A DNA stretch of 64,000 nt from Thalassospira lohafexi (GCF_002844275.1 NZ_NXGX01000003.1:62001-126000); one strand, 5' to 3'. Positions 37,180 to 46,091 are shown, counted from the stretch's first letter. A program made the numbers and translations. The notes: generated from the sequence alone by a model not told the origin.

Positions 37180-38949
37180 ATTTTTTACTGGTTAAGCACC
37201 TATAGCCGCGTAACGCTCAGTCTGGCCGGGGTCATGATCGCGGGGCTTGTGGTATGGCTTGCCGTCAGTTCCACCGGCAATCTGACAATCAATGAACTTG
37301 AAAAAACCGCACAGGCCCGTCTGGCCCTTTATGACAGTTCATTGCGCGCCGCCATCGACCGGTATCGCTATTTACCCTATGTCGTCTCCCGCCATCATCA
37401 GGTCATTGATGCCGTCGCTGGCACCGGAAATGCCCACACTGCCAGCCTGTATCTTGAAAAGGTTAATGACCGGGCGGGTGCAGCAGCCCTTTATGTTCTT
37501 GATCAAAGCGGCATGACGATTGCGTCAAGCAACTGGAACACCGCCGACAGTTTTGTCGGCGAAGATTACAGTTTCCGCCCCTATTTCAATCAGTCCCTTG
37601 CCGGGCACGAGGGCTTCTTTTTCGGGATCGGTGTCACAACCGGGCGGGCGGGGCTTTTCATTTCCACCCCGATAAGCCGCAATGATCAGATCATTGGCGT
37701 TGTCGTCGTCAAACTGGAACTTGATGAGCTGGAAAAGAACTGGCAGGACGGCGGCGAGGTTGTCTTTGTCGCCGATGCCGATGGTGTGATTACACTGACC
37801 AGTCGGGGCGATTGGAAATACCGTACCTTGCTGCCTCTGTCGGCTGCGGATCGCGAACGCATTACACGCAACCGTCAATATGTTGGCGAGGACCTCAATA
37901 GCCTCGATATCGGCGGGCAAATTTCGGATGGCAAAGGCACGCTTGCGATTGGGTCGGAACAGTTTCTCTATGATGTAAAGAAAATCGACGGCAGCGATTG
38001 GCGGATTTTCTATCTGACCTCCATGAGCGACGTCACCGCCCGTCAGGGCACGGTGATGTTGATCACCATCATTGCATCCGGATTGATCATGTTGATCATT
38101 CTGTTCTTGCGCGAACGCGAATTAAAACTGGCTTCCCAACGCGAAGCCCTTGAATTCGAACGCATTCAAAGTCTCAACACCCGCCTTGAAGAAGAAATCA
38201 CCGAACGACGCAAAACCGAAAACGAATTGCGCGGCACACAAAACGAACTGGTTCAGGCCGGGAAACTGGCGGCATTGGGCCAAATGTCGGCCGCCATCGC
38301 CCATGAAATCAATCAGCCGATTGCCGCCATCCGCACATTTTGCGCCAGCGCCAAACTGATGATCGAACGCGGCAAGACAGAGCAACTTGATCAGAATATT
38401 TCACAAATTTCGTCTTTGACCGAACGCATGGGTGCCATCACCGGGCAGCTTAAGACATTTTCGCGCAAATCAACCGGGGTTCTCGAACCCGTTGACCTTA
38501 AGGTCGCCCTTGATAACGCCCTGCAGCTGCTAAGCCCGCAATTGGAAACGGAAAACTGTCAGCTTGAACGCCATGAACTTCGCATGCCGTTAATGGTCCA
38601 TGCCGATCTGGTGCGGATCGAACAGGTTTGCGTCAATATCATTCGCAATGCGCTTGATGCCATGATCGACAGCCCGAAAAAACGTCTTCGCATTGATCTG
38701 ACAACGGCGGAGTCCAACGTGATCATGCGCATTTCCGACACCGGACCGGGCATGGAGGATGATGCACTGGCTCTTCTGTTTGATCCGTTCTTCACCACCA
38801 AGGACCCGGGACAGGGTGTCGGGTTGGGGCTTTCGGTGACATATGGCATTGTGCGTGACTTCGGCGGCAGCATAAAAGCCTATAACATGACGTCGGGTGG
38901 TGCGTGCTTTGAAGTCCGCCTGCCACTGCTTAGGGAACAAACATCGTGA
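37180..38949 (+). CDS. DctB-type sensor histidine kinase, probable AUU start
   Basis: A C4-dicarboxylate-type sensor with a periplasmic double-Cache domain (RYRYLPYVVSRHHQVIDAVAG; SFRPYFNQSLAGHEGFFFGIG), TM2 (LITIIASGLIMLIILFL), a coiled-coil linker, the H-box GQMSAAIAHEINQPIAAIR and HATPase (NIIRNALDAM; DTGPGMEDDALALLFDPFFTT; GLGLSVTYGIV). The first ATG (37234) has no proper Shine-Dalgarno and would cut TM1 in half. An in-frame ATT at 37180, five bases after GGGAGG, yields a complete TM1 behind an Arg-containing segment, so I start there (589 residues). The stop overlaps the dctD start. Confidence 0.85.
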   Translation: MFYWLSTYSRVTLSLAGVMIAGLVVWLAVSSTGNLTINELEKTAQARLALYDSSLRAAIDRYRYLPYVVSRHHQVIDAVAGTGNAHTASLYLEKVNDRAGAAALYVLDQSGMTIASSNWNTADSFVGEDYSFRPYFNQSLAGHEGFFFGIGVTTGRAGLFISTPISRNDQIIGVVVVKLELDELEKNWQDGGEVVFVADADGVITLTSRGDWKYRTLLPLSAADRERITRNRQYVGEDLNSLDIGGQISDGKGTLAIGSEQFLYDVKKIDGSDWRIFYLTSMSDVTARQGTVMLITIIASGLIMLIILFLRERELKLASQREALEFERIQSLNTRLEEEITERRKTENELRGTQNELVQAGKLAALGQMSAAIAHEINQPIAAIRTFCASAKLMIERGKTEQLDQNISQISSLTERMGAITGQLKTFSRKSTGVLEPVDLKVALDNALQLLSPQLETENCQLERHELRMPLMVHADLVRIEQVCVNIIRNALDAMIDSPKKRLRIDLTTAESNVIMRISDTGPGMEDDALALLFDPFFTTKDPGQGVGLGLSVTYGIVRDFGGSIKAYNMTSGGACFEVRLPLLREQTS

Positions 38950-40340
38950 CGACCGACAATCAGACACCCCCGAAAAGTCAGGCACACATCATCATTGTTG
39001 ATGACGATGAAGCCATGCGTGTGTCGCTGGCGCAATGGCTGGAACTGTCTGATTTTGATGTCACGGTCTATGCTGACGCCCGTGATGCGCTTGGCGATAT
39101 GACATCTGATTTCGCCGGTGTGGTTCTGACCGATGTGAAAATGCCCAAAATGGACGGCATCAGTTTCACCAAATCGGTTCTTGCCACCGATGGCGACATA
39201 CCGGTGATCCTGATGACCGGGCACGGCGATGTGCCCATGGCGGTCGAGGCGATGAAAAGCGGCGCCTATGATTTCGTCGAAAAACCGTTTGAGCCCAAAG
39301 ACATTGTCGAAAGCCTCGAACGCGCGATTGAAAAGCGCCGCCTTGTCATTGAAAACCGCCAACTGCGCCGCCAGATTGCCCATCGCGGCAGCCTTGATGG
39401 CCGCCTGATCGGCAACAGCAAACAGATGTACGCGTTAAAGGAAGAAATCGCCAATATCGCCGCAACCGAAGTGCCGGTTCTGATTTCTGGCGAAACCGGC
39501 ACCGGCAAGGAACTGGTCGCGCGTGCCATCCATGACCTTAGTGACCGGCGCGATGAAAAGTTCGTCGCGGTCAATTGTGCCGCCATCCCGGAAAGTACTG
39601 CTGAAAGTGAATTGTTCGGCCATGAAAAAGGAGCCTTCACCGGGGCTGCTGGGCAGCGGATTGGCTGGATTGAACATGCCATCAAAGGCACGCTTTTTCT
39701 CGACGAGATATCAAGCATGCCACTCGCCCTTCAGGCCAAACTACTGCGCGTGATCGAGCAGCGCGAAGTCGTGCGTGTCGGATCAAATTCACCGGTTAAA
39801 GTCGATTTTCGCCTGATTTGTGCCACCAACGAAAACCTGACCGACGCGGTTTCCGCCCGCCAGTTTCGCGAAGACCTGATGTTTCGCATCAATACGTTCG
39901 AACTGGCAATCACGCCTTTGCGTGATCGCACCGATGACATTGCCCTTCTGTTTGATATTTTTGCCGAACGTGCCGCTGAACGGTTTGAACGCCCCTATGA
40001 CCGACCGGCACCATCCTTGATCGGGCAGCTTAAAAAACATGAATGGCCGGGCAATGTCCGTGAACTCAAAAACCTCGCGGAACGCTATGTTCTGCTTGTC
40101 GGCAGCCCCGAAGACAGATTCCAGCGGCTGTTCAAAGGCGGCTTTGATCTGGCAGAACCGGTTGCAACCGCGTTGGCACTTGCCGATCAGGTCAAACATT
40201 TTGAAGAACGCCTGATCCGCGATGCACTGGACCGTCACGATGGCAACGTCAAATCGGTGATGGAAGAACTCGATATTCCCCGGCGCACGCTCAATGAAAA
40301 AATGAAAAAACTGAACATTCGGCGCGACAAAATCGTCTAG
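38946..40340 (+). CDS. DctD/NtrC-family sigma-54 response regulator
   Basis: The 464-residue activator has a receiver (IIIVDDDEAMRVSL; Asp in VVLTDVKMPKMDG; FVEKPFEPKDI), an AAA+ domain (Walker A SGETGTGKELVARAI; the sigma-54 contact loop FGHEKGAFTGAAGQR; FLDEISSMPL) and a Fis-type HTH (HDGNVKSVMEELDIPRRTLNEKMKKL). It needs RpoN. The start is a GTG overlapping the dctB stop. A strong sigma-54 promoter 330 bases downstream precedes the TAXI transporter operon, the likely target. Confidence 0.93.
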   Translation: MTTDNQTPPKSQAHIIIVDDDEAMRVSLAQWLELSDFDVTVYADARDALGDMTSDFAGVVLTDVKMPKMDGISFTKSVLATDGDIPVILMTGHGDVPMAVEAMKSGAYDFVEKPFEPKDIVESLERAIEKRRLVIENRQLRRQIAHRGSLDGRLIGNSKQMYALKEEIANIAATEVPVLISGETGTGKELVARAIHDLSDRRDEKFVAVNCAAIPESTAESELFGHEKGAFTGAAGQRIGWIEHAIKGTLFLDEISSMPLALQAKLLRVIEQREVVRVGSNSPVKVDFRLICATNENLTDAVSARQFREDLMFRINTFELAITPLRDRTDDIALLFDIFAERAAERFERPYDRPAPSLIGQLKKHEWPGNVRELKNLAERYVLLVGSPEDRFQRLFKGGFDLAEPVATALALADQVKHFEERLIRDALDRHDGNVKSVMEELDIPRRTLNEKMKKLNIRRDKIV

Positions 40341-40496
40341 GGTCTGAACCCACTTGAATGTTTAAAATGGCATCAGAACAAGCAAGACATGCAAGGAAGT
40401 CTCCGCCGCGCGGGGTATTGCCCCGGGCAAGGGGATTGACGCAGCAGGTCGCAGAGTGTCCTGATGCCATTTTAAACATTCAAGTGGGTTCAGACC
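40341..40496. repeat. 156-bp element with perfect 36-bp terminal inverted repeats
   Basis: Arms at 40341-40376 (beginning GGTCTGAACCCACTTGAATG, ending GGCATCAG) and 40461-40496 are exact reverse complements over 36 bases, enclosing 84 bases that contain a GC hairpin (CGGGG / CCCCG, near 40415-40435). The left arm starts at the base after the dctD stop. Flanks CTAG (left) and CTGG (right) are a near-match to a 4-base duplication. It may be a miniature inverted-repeat element or a large RNA hairpin at the dctD end; no coding capacity is seen. Confidence 0.85.
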
Positions 40497-40559
40497 CTGG
40501 CACAAAGATCATTCAGATCAATCGTTTGCCCCAACACCCGGCATCCAAGCGGCGCAAAC

Positions 40560-40619
40560 ATCGGCAATAATCCGCCGATCAAATACGGAAAATCAGCAAG
40601 ATTTCGCCGATTTGGCAAA
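40560..40619. promoter_or_regulatory. Two inverted repeats upstream of the sigma-54 promoter, candidate DctD enhancer sites
   Basis: ATCGGC-N8-GCCGAT (40560-40579) and an imperfect repeat centred on GCCGATTTGGC (40602-40619) lie about 50-110 bases upstream of the -24 element, the normal position for enhancer-binding-protein sites. The assignment to DctD is inference. The rest of the 40497-41026 gap holds the sigma-54 promoter and a leader of roughly 330 bases in which I see no gene. Confidence 0.4.
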
Positions 40620-40670
40620 CTCGCCCAATTCAAGCAATTGATTTATAACAGTAATTTTAATTCTCTTATT

Positions 40671-40686
40671 TGGCATACACATTGCA
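40671..40686 (+). promoter_or_regulatory. Sigma-54 (-24/-12) promoter of the TAXI transporter operon
   Basis: TGGCAT (40671-40676), five bases, then TTGCA (40682-40686) agrees with the RpoN consensus TGGCAC-N5-TTGCA, including the invariant GG and GC spaced correctly. It reads toward the TAXI gene at 41027 and lies just downstream of an RpoN-dependent regulator gene. Confidence 0.75.
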
Positions 40687-41026
40687 CATTCGAGTACCAA
40701 AATGATAAAATAACGAAAATAAGGGAGGATACCTGACAGCCAGCCCACAATGGGCGGTATGCTATTGGCTGTTGCGCATTTCACCTTTTTTCATAAGATT
40801 TCAGCGATCTGCCTGTTGAACAATGCGTTGATGCATGTCCTTCTGGCAGGGTTCCGTTGGCTGGCGCACATTGTGCGAAACATGTCAGCATTTCACGGTG
40901 TCGCGATTGAAATCCAAAAATAACAGGCCCCGAAAAAGGGTCGTTTTCGATCCCAAAGATCAATAGTTTTGAAATGATCTTTTGAATATCTCGACGCACC
41001 ACGCGTTAACCTAAGGGAGGACTACC

Positions 41027-41992
41027 ATGAAGCTACGTAATCTGCTTTCTGCAGCAGCCGCAGCCATGATTCTCGCCGCTGCACCCGCATCGGCACAACA
41101 GCTTTCGATCGCAACCGGCGGCACCGGCGGTGTCTATTACCCCTACGGCGGTGGCCTGGCCGAACTGATCAGCAAATATATTGATGGTTCCACCGCAGTT
41201 GCCGAAGTAACCGGCGCATCTGTTGAAAACATGGGTCTGATTTCCCGTGGCGACAGTGACATTGCAATCGGTCTTGCTGACACCGTTTATGCTGGTTTCA
41301 CCGGCACCGGTAAATTCGAAGACCGCAAACTTGACAACGTCCGCGCACTGGCATCGATCTATCCGAATGCTGTTCAGATCGTGACGATGGCAGACAGCGG
41401 CATCAACACGCTTGCCGACCTTAAAGGCAAACGCGTTTCTGTTGGCGCACCGGGTTCGGGCACCGAAGTTTCGGCCAAAACCCTGCTTGAAGCCAATGGC
41501 ATCACCTATGATGACATCGAAGAACAGCGCCTGAACTTCAACGAAACCGCTGATGCGCTTCGTGATGGTGACATCGATGCCGGCTTCTGGAGCGTTGGCC
41601 CGCCGACCAGCTCGATCCTCAACCTCGCAACCACCCGCGACATCAAGCTGATTGCGCTGACCGACGAAGAAATCGTTGCAGCCCTTGATGCCGAACCGAC
41701 TTTCGCACCTTATGCCCTGCGCAAAGGCATCTATGATGGGGTTGAAGCACCGGTCAACACCGTTTCGACCCCGAACGTCCTGTTCGTGAACGCAGAAATG
41801 GACGAAGACCTCGCCTATCAGATCACCAAAGCCCTGTTTGAGCATGTTGATGAACTGATTGCGATTCACCCGGCAGCCAACGACACCACCGTTGACTTCG
41901 CGCTGAACTCGACCCCGATTCCGATGCATCCGGGTGCGCTTCGTTATTACGAAGAAACCGGTTCACCGATTCCGCCGAAACTGTATCCATGA
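41027..41992 (+). CDS. TAXI-family TRAP transporter solute-binding protein
   Basis: The 321-residue periplasmic receptor of the TAXI class has a signal peptide of about 23 residues ending in ASAQQ. The core has the TAXI signature LSIATGGTGGVYYPYGGGLAELISKY, then VEVTGASVENM-like and LKGKRVSVGAPGSGTEVSAKTLLEANGI motifs. AAGGGAGGA precedes the ATG. TAXI receptors usually bind organic acids such as glutamate or 2-oxoglutarate; the ligand here is unknown, though control by DctBD would suggest a dicarboxylate. The next gene overlaps by ATGA. Confidence 0.95.
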   Translation: MKLRNLLSAAAAAMILAAAPASAQQLSIATGGTGGVYYPYGGGLAELISKYIDGSTAVAEVTGASVENMGLISRGDSDIAIGLADTVYAGFTGTGKFEDRKLDNVRALASIYPNAVQIVTMADSGINTLADLKGKRVSVGAPGSGTEVSAKTLLEANGITYDDIEEQRLNFNETADALRDGDIDAGFWSVGPPTSSILNLATTRDIKLIALTDEEIVAALDAEPTFAPYALRKGIYDGVEAPVNTVSTPNVLFVNAEMDEDLAYQITKALFEHVDELIAIHPAANDTTVDFALNSTPIPMHPGALRYYEETGSPIPPKLYP

Positions 41993-42498
41993 TTTCGCTA
42001 AATTGGGGGCGGCCAGCATTGGCCGCCCTTACCATTCTTCTGTCGGCATGTGCGGGCCCGTCCCCGCGTACCGAAACGATACCGGGCACCGCAAACGACC
42101 AACTTAAGGTCATTGCGGACGATGGAACTGTTTTGGCCAGAACCACCATCCCACGCCAAACCGGCTGGTGCCTTTATTGGAACCATTCGGTAACCGGTGA
42201 CGGGGTGATCGACTGTTACGTCGATGATCTGGGAAAAATGGTTCTACACCGTGCCTACCAACCCGATTTTGCCGCAGGTCTTGGCCATTTTCCGGGTCGT
42301 GGAATCCTCACCAGCGCCAAAGGTGGCGGTTACTGGATTGAGGATATCGACGAACCTGTGCCGGGCAATGCCTATGCCCTGCGCGTCGGAAGCCTTGCTG
42401 TTGATCATCGCATCGTCACAAATGATGGTGACGAAATCTATCTTTCAAAGATGGCTGAACACACCCGTGTCACCATCCGCCTTGATACCGGGGAATAA
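41989..42498 (+). CDS. DUF1850 putative lipoprotein of the TAXI transporter operon
   Basis: The 169-residue protein has a lipoprotein signal (LTILLSAC, lipid-accepting Cys21), followed by a DUF1850-like domain (WCLYWNHSVTGDGVIDCYVDD; HFPGRGILTSAKGGGYWIEDID; RVGSLAVDHRI). DUF1850 genes are commonly found between TAXI receptor and fused permease genes, as here, but their role in transport is not known. It overlaps the TAXI gene by 4 bases and ends 5 bases before the permease gene, so co-expression is likely. Confidence 0.85.
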   Translation: MISLNWGRPALAALTILLSACAGPSPRTETIPGTANDQLKVIADDGTVLARTTIPRQTGWCLYWNHSVTGDGVIDCYVDDLGKMVLHRAYQPDFAAGLGHFPGRGILTSAKGGGYWIEDIDEPVPGNAYALRVGSLAVDHRIVTNDGDEIYLSKMAEHTRVTIRLDTGE

Positions 42499-42503
42499 GT
42501 CTC

Positions 42504-44519
42504 ATGTCTGAACCGGCACCGCTTCCATCCATGGCGGACAACCTGCCGCAGCCAAAACTGGTTGTGATGGCAATTTCTGTTGTCGCCGTAGCACTTTCCC
42601 TATTCCAGATGTATGGCGCGGGTATCGAACCGCTTGGCCTGTTCTATCAGCGCAGCATCCATCTGGCGTTTATCATGTTCATGTGCTTCTTGATGTTCCC
42701 GGTGTTTGGCGGCAACAAGAAGCGCGGCGTGCTGGGCTGGATTATTGATATCGCCTTCCTCGCGGGTGCCTTTACCACCGGCTTTTATCTTTCCTTCTAT
42801 CTCGATGCGATTTTCAATCGCGCCGGGTTCTGGAGCGAAACCGATCTGATCATCGGCATCATAGCAACCATTACCGTGCTGGAAGCCAGCCGCCGTGCAG
42901 TTGGCCTTGGCATGACCGTCATCGGCATCGTCGCGATTGTCTATGCACTGTCGGGGCCACGCGGCGCACTGCCATGGGTCGGCGAATGGTTACCGGGTAT
43001 TTTGTCGCATCGCGGGGCGGATGTAGATCGCCTTGTCGGTCAACTTTACCTTGGTCAGGAAGGCATTTACGGCCTGCCGATGGGGGTTGCTGCGACCTAT
43101 ATCTTCATGTTCGTGCTGTTTGGCGCGTTCCTTGAAGTTACGGGTGCTGGTAAATTCTTTATCGATATGGCCTATGCCGCCACGGGCAAAAAACCCGGTG
43201 GCCCGGCAAAGGCCGCTGTTCTGGCCTCTGCTGGCATGGGCTCGATCAGCGGATCGGCGATTGCCAACGTGGTCACCACGGGTGCATTTACCATTCCGCT
43301 GATGAAACGCCTTGGTTACCGTCCGGCACAGGCCGGCGGCATTGAGGCTGCGGCATCAACGGGTGGGCAGATTACCCCGCCACTGATGGGCGCAGGCGCG
43401 TTCCTGATTTCCGAATATACGCAGGTGCCGTACCTCGATATCGTCATGGTCTCGATCTTCCCGGCGATCCTGTATCTCGGCACGGTCTATCTGTTTGTTC
43501 ACATCGTCGCTCTTAAGAACGGTATGCGCGGCATGCCGGTCGAAGAACTTCCTGATTGGAAACAGGTTCTCAAAGAAGGCTGGCAGTTTATTTTGCCGCT
43601 TGGGGTTCTGATTTACCTTCTGGTCCTGAACATTTCGCCCATGCGGGTCGGGTTCTGGGCAATCATTTCGGTGATGGCGGTTGCCGCCCTTCGCTATGTG
43701 CTTTGGTTCTTCATCGTCGCCCCGCAAAAGGGCGAAAAGCCCAGCCACGATGCGCTGAAATCTGCCCTTGCCAATGGCGTCAAAATCACCATCGCCGCCC
43801 TTGAGCTTGGTGCAAAGAATGCCGTTGCCGTTTCGATGGCCTGTGCCGTTGCCGGGATTATCGTTGGTGTGGTCGGCCTGACCGGTCTTGGCCTGAAATT
43901 CTCATCAATGATGATCGCGTTTTCCGGCGGTCACATTGTTCTGGCACTTATTCTGGTTTTGATTGCCAGCCTGATCCTTGGTATGGGTTTGCCGGTAACG
44001 GCATCCTATATCGTTTTGATCGTGCTGGTCGGCCCGGCATTGTCGAACGAATTTGGCATTCCGCTTCTGATCGCGCATCTGGTCGTGTTCTGGTATTCGC
44101 AGGACAGTAACGTCACACCGCCGATTGCCCTGGCGGGCTTTGCGGGGGCAGCGATTGCCAACGCCAGTCCCATGGAAACCAGTTTTCAGGCATGGAAATT
44201 TGCCAAGGGCCTCTATCTGATCCCCGCATTCATGGTGTTTAACCCGGAAATCATCGAAGGCGGTTCAATCCAGATCGTTCTTTGGACCGGCTTTACCGCG
44301 ATCTTGTGTCTTGTGGCCTTTGCAGCCGCCCTTGAGGGTTATCTGTTTGCCCATATGGACATCGTTTCGCGGGTTCTGATTGTTCCGGCCACGATTGGTG
44401 TATTCTGGCCTGACCTTACCGCCGAGATTGCCGGGACGGTCGTCCTTCTCGCCGTTCTCGGTCTGAACTGGTGGAAAGGCAAAAAGGACGGCCCGACACC
44501 TGCCCCGGCGGCAAGTTAG
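42504..44519 (+). CDS. TRAP transporter 4TM/12TM fused permease
   Basis: The 671-residue membrane protein unites the small (four-helix, N-terminal, about 20-170) and large (about 180-620) TRAP permeases. Large-subunit signatures include AGMGSISGSAIANVVTTGAFTIPLMK, GGQITPPLMGAGAFLISEYT, GMGLPVTASYIVL and DSNVTPPIALAGFAGAAIANA. Extra C-terminal helices and a short charged tail follow. It works with the TAXI receptor. It ends 35 bases before an intrinsic terminator, closing a three-gene operon. Confidence 0.94.
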   Translation: MSEPAPLPSMADNLPQPKLVVMAISVVAVALSLFQMYGAGIEPLGLFYQRSIHLAFIMFMCFLMFPVFGGNKKRGVLGWIIDIAFLAGAFTTGFYLSFYLDAIFNRAGFWSETDLIIGIIATITVLEASRRAVGLGMTVIGIVAIVYALSGPRGALPWVGEWLPGILSHRGADVDRLVGQLYLGQEGIYGLPMGVAATYIFMFVLFGAFLEVTGAGKFFIDMAYAATGKKPGGPAKAAVLASAGMGSISGSAIANVVTTGAFTIPLMKRLGYRPAQAGGIEAAASTGGQITPPLMGAGAFLISEYTQVPYLDIVMVSIFPAILYLGTVYLFVHIVALKNGMRGMPVEELPDWKQVLKEGWQFILPLGVLIYLLVLNISPMRVGFWAIISVMAVAALRYVLWFFIVAPQKGEKPSHDALKSALANGVKITIAALELGAKNAVAVSMACAVAGIIVGVVGLTGLGLKFSSMMIAFSGGHIVLALILVLIASLILGMGLPVTASYIVLIVLVGPALSNEFGIPLLIAHLVVFWYSQDSNVTPPIALAGFAGAAIANASPMETSFQAWKFAKGLYLIPAFMVFNPEIIEGGSIQIVLWTGFTAILCLVAFAAALEGYLFAHMDIVSRVLIVPATIGVFWPDLTAEIAGTVVLLAVLGLNWWKGKKDGPTPAPAAS

Positions 44520-44553
44520 AGCCATTCTGAAATCATCAGACAAATCATCTGGC

Positions 44554-44589
44554 AAAATGCCCGCAAGCTTATCGTTTGCGGGCATTTTT
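44554..44589 (+). terminator. Intrinsic terminator of the TAXI operon
   Basis: A 13-bp stem (AAAATGCCCGCAA / TTGCGGGCATTTT) with a loop of about 9 bases, followed by T residues, lies just after the permease stop. Confidence 0.88.
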
Positions 44590-44702
44590 CGTTTACCACC
44601 CTACCCCCCCCCTACCCGACAGGGCAGTAGACAGGCCGTTTTTCGCGCGATAGTTTCCTCATACTATTAAACGCCACACCCAAAACCCCTGCTAGAAACC
44701 TC

Positions 44703-46010
44703 ATGCAATTTATTCTTTTGCTTCGCCAAGCCCCAAGGCAGCTTGCCTTTGGCGCACTGCACAGTTTCGGGTCGTCCTTTGGACAGACCTTTCTGATTGC
44801 CCTGTTTGTGCCGTTCATTTCAGCCAGCCTTGCGTTGAATGAAACCGAATTTGCCAACATCTATGCCGGTATTACGATCGGCAGTGCGCTGTGTCTGCCA
44901 GTTGTTGGACGCTGGATCGATAAGGTCGACATCCTGTCTTACAGCTTGGCGACCATGGGGTTGCTGGCCCTTGGCTGTCTGATGATTGCCACCGCCAGCA
45001 ACGTCTGGTGGTTGATTGCTGCCTTGTTTGTCTTGCGTCTGGCCGGGCAGGGTTTGATGACCCACGTCAGCATGACCGGCATTGCGCGGTATTTTAGCCG
45101 CCATCGCGGACGCGCACTTGCGATTGCCAGTTTTGGTTTTCCCCTGGCTGAGGCCATTTTGCCCGCAACCTTGCTGGCAATGATCGCGCTGTTTGGCTGG
45201 CGATATACCTATGGCGCGGCCGGGGTGTTTATCGTTCTGATCCTGATCCCGCTGGCCATCCTGCTGATCCGGTCCGATGCACGGTTTCGATCTGCACCAA
45301 GCAAAACCACACCCCAAACCCCTAAAGACTCGGCAACGCCGCACAAAACAGACAGCCTTACCGATACGGCGCAAACCGAACCAGATCAAACCAGTGCCGA
45401 CACAGGTCATCCACGCCTGTTTCGCTCGGTCTATGTCTGGTTTTGCATGCCGATGCTGGCAACACCGCCACTGGTGATGACTGCGCTTTTTTTCCATCAG
45501 GGTGCCATTGCCAACCACAAGGGCATTGATCTTGGCTGGTTTGCCGCCGGTTTTACCGTCTTTGCCATTACATCCGTGCTGGGTGCCTTTGGCAGTGGAC
45601 CATTGATTGACAAATATTCCGCCCGTCGCCTGTTTCCTTGGCATCTGATCCCGGTGATGATCGGGGTGCTGTTGCTGTCACTGGGGACACATCCGGTGAT
45701 GATTTTGATTTATATGGGGCTGGTCGGCATCACAACCGGCTTTGCCACCACCCTTCGGACCGCCATCATCCCGGAATTGGTGCCACTTGATGAAATCGGC
45801 GCAGCGCGCAGCACATTAACCGCCATCATGGTTCTGGCATCCGCAATGGGGCCGGCGATTTATGGCTGGATGTTTGCCGCCGACATATCGATTGAGGTGA
45901 TGCTGGGACTGACGATTGGTGGCATGGCGATTGTCAGTGTGATGTCGTGGATTTCCGAACGGCCGGGCTTTTACGTGCCGCCCGGTGTTAATCCACAAGG
46001 TGCTGAATAA
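44703..46010 (+). CDS. Major facilitator superfamily transporter
   Basis: The 435-residue protein has twelve predicted helices in two halves of six. The loop between helices 6 and 7 is long (about 45 residues) and rich in Thr, Gln, Asp and Pro (from PSKTTPQTPKDSATPHKTDS on). The A-like motif between helices 2 and 3 reads VVGRWIDKVDILSYS. The substrate is not identifiable. No ribosome-binding site is evident before the ATG. The neighbours (TAXI operon before, small RNA locus after) are probably independent. Confidence 0.85.
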   Translation: MQFILLLRQAPRQLAFGALHSFGSSFGQTFLIALFVPFISASLALNETEFANIYAGITIGSALCLPVVGRWIDKVDILSYSLATMGLLALGCLMIATASNVWWLIAALFVLRLAGQGLMTHVSMTGIARYFSRHRGRALAIASFGFPLAEAILPATLLAMIALFGWRYTYGAAGVFIVLILIPLAILLIRSDARFRSAPSKTTPQTPKDSATPHKTDSLTDTAQTEPDQTSADTGHPRLFRSVYVWFCMPMLATPPLVMTALFFHQGAIANHKGIDLGWFAAGFTVFAITSVLGAFGSGPLIDKYSARRLFPWHLIPVMIGVLLLSLGTHPVMILIYMGLVGITTGFATTLRTAIIPELVPLDEIGAARSTLTAIMVLASAMGPAIYGWMFAADISIEVMLGLTIGGMAIVSVMSWISERPGFYVPPGVNPQGAE

Positions 46011-46056
46011 CCACCGCCAAGATCGAAACTAAAATTCAGCATCCAGACGGCCAAAC

Positions 46057-46091
46057 AAAAAAATGGCCCGGATCACAAAAGTGACCGGGCC
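46057..46091 (-). terminator. Intrinsic terminator ending the small-protein/sRNA transcript
   Basis: On the minus strand a stem GGCCCGG-TCAC / GTGA-CCGGGCC with one bulge and an AAAA/TTTT loop is followed by seven T residues (46063-46057). Confidence 0.88.

Noticed and set aside
40337..40500. CTAG / CTGG flanks of the inverted-repeat element as proof of transposition
   Set aside because: Only three of four bases agree and CTAG is part of the dctD stop region, so the duplication is suggestive but not claimed.
41033..41929. A 298-codon antisense frame inside the TAXI receptor gene
   Set aside because: It is fully covered by a gene with strong family motifs on the other strand.
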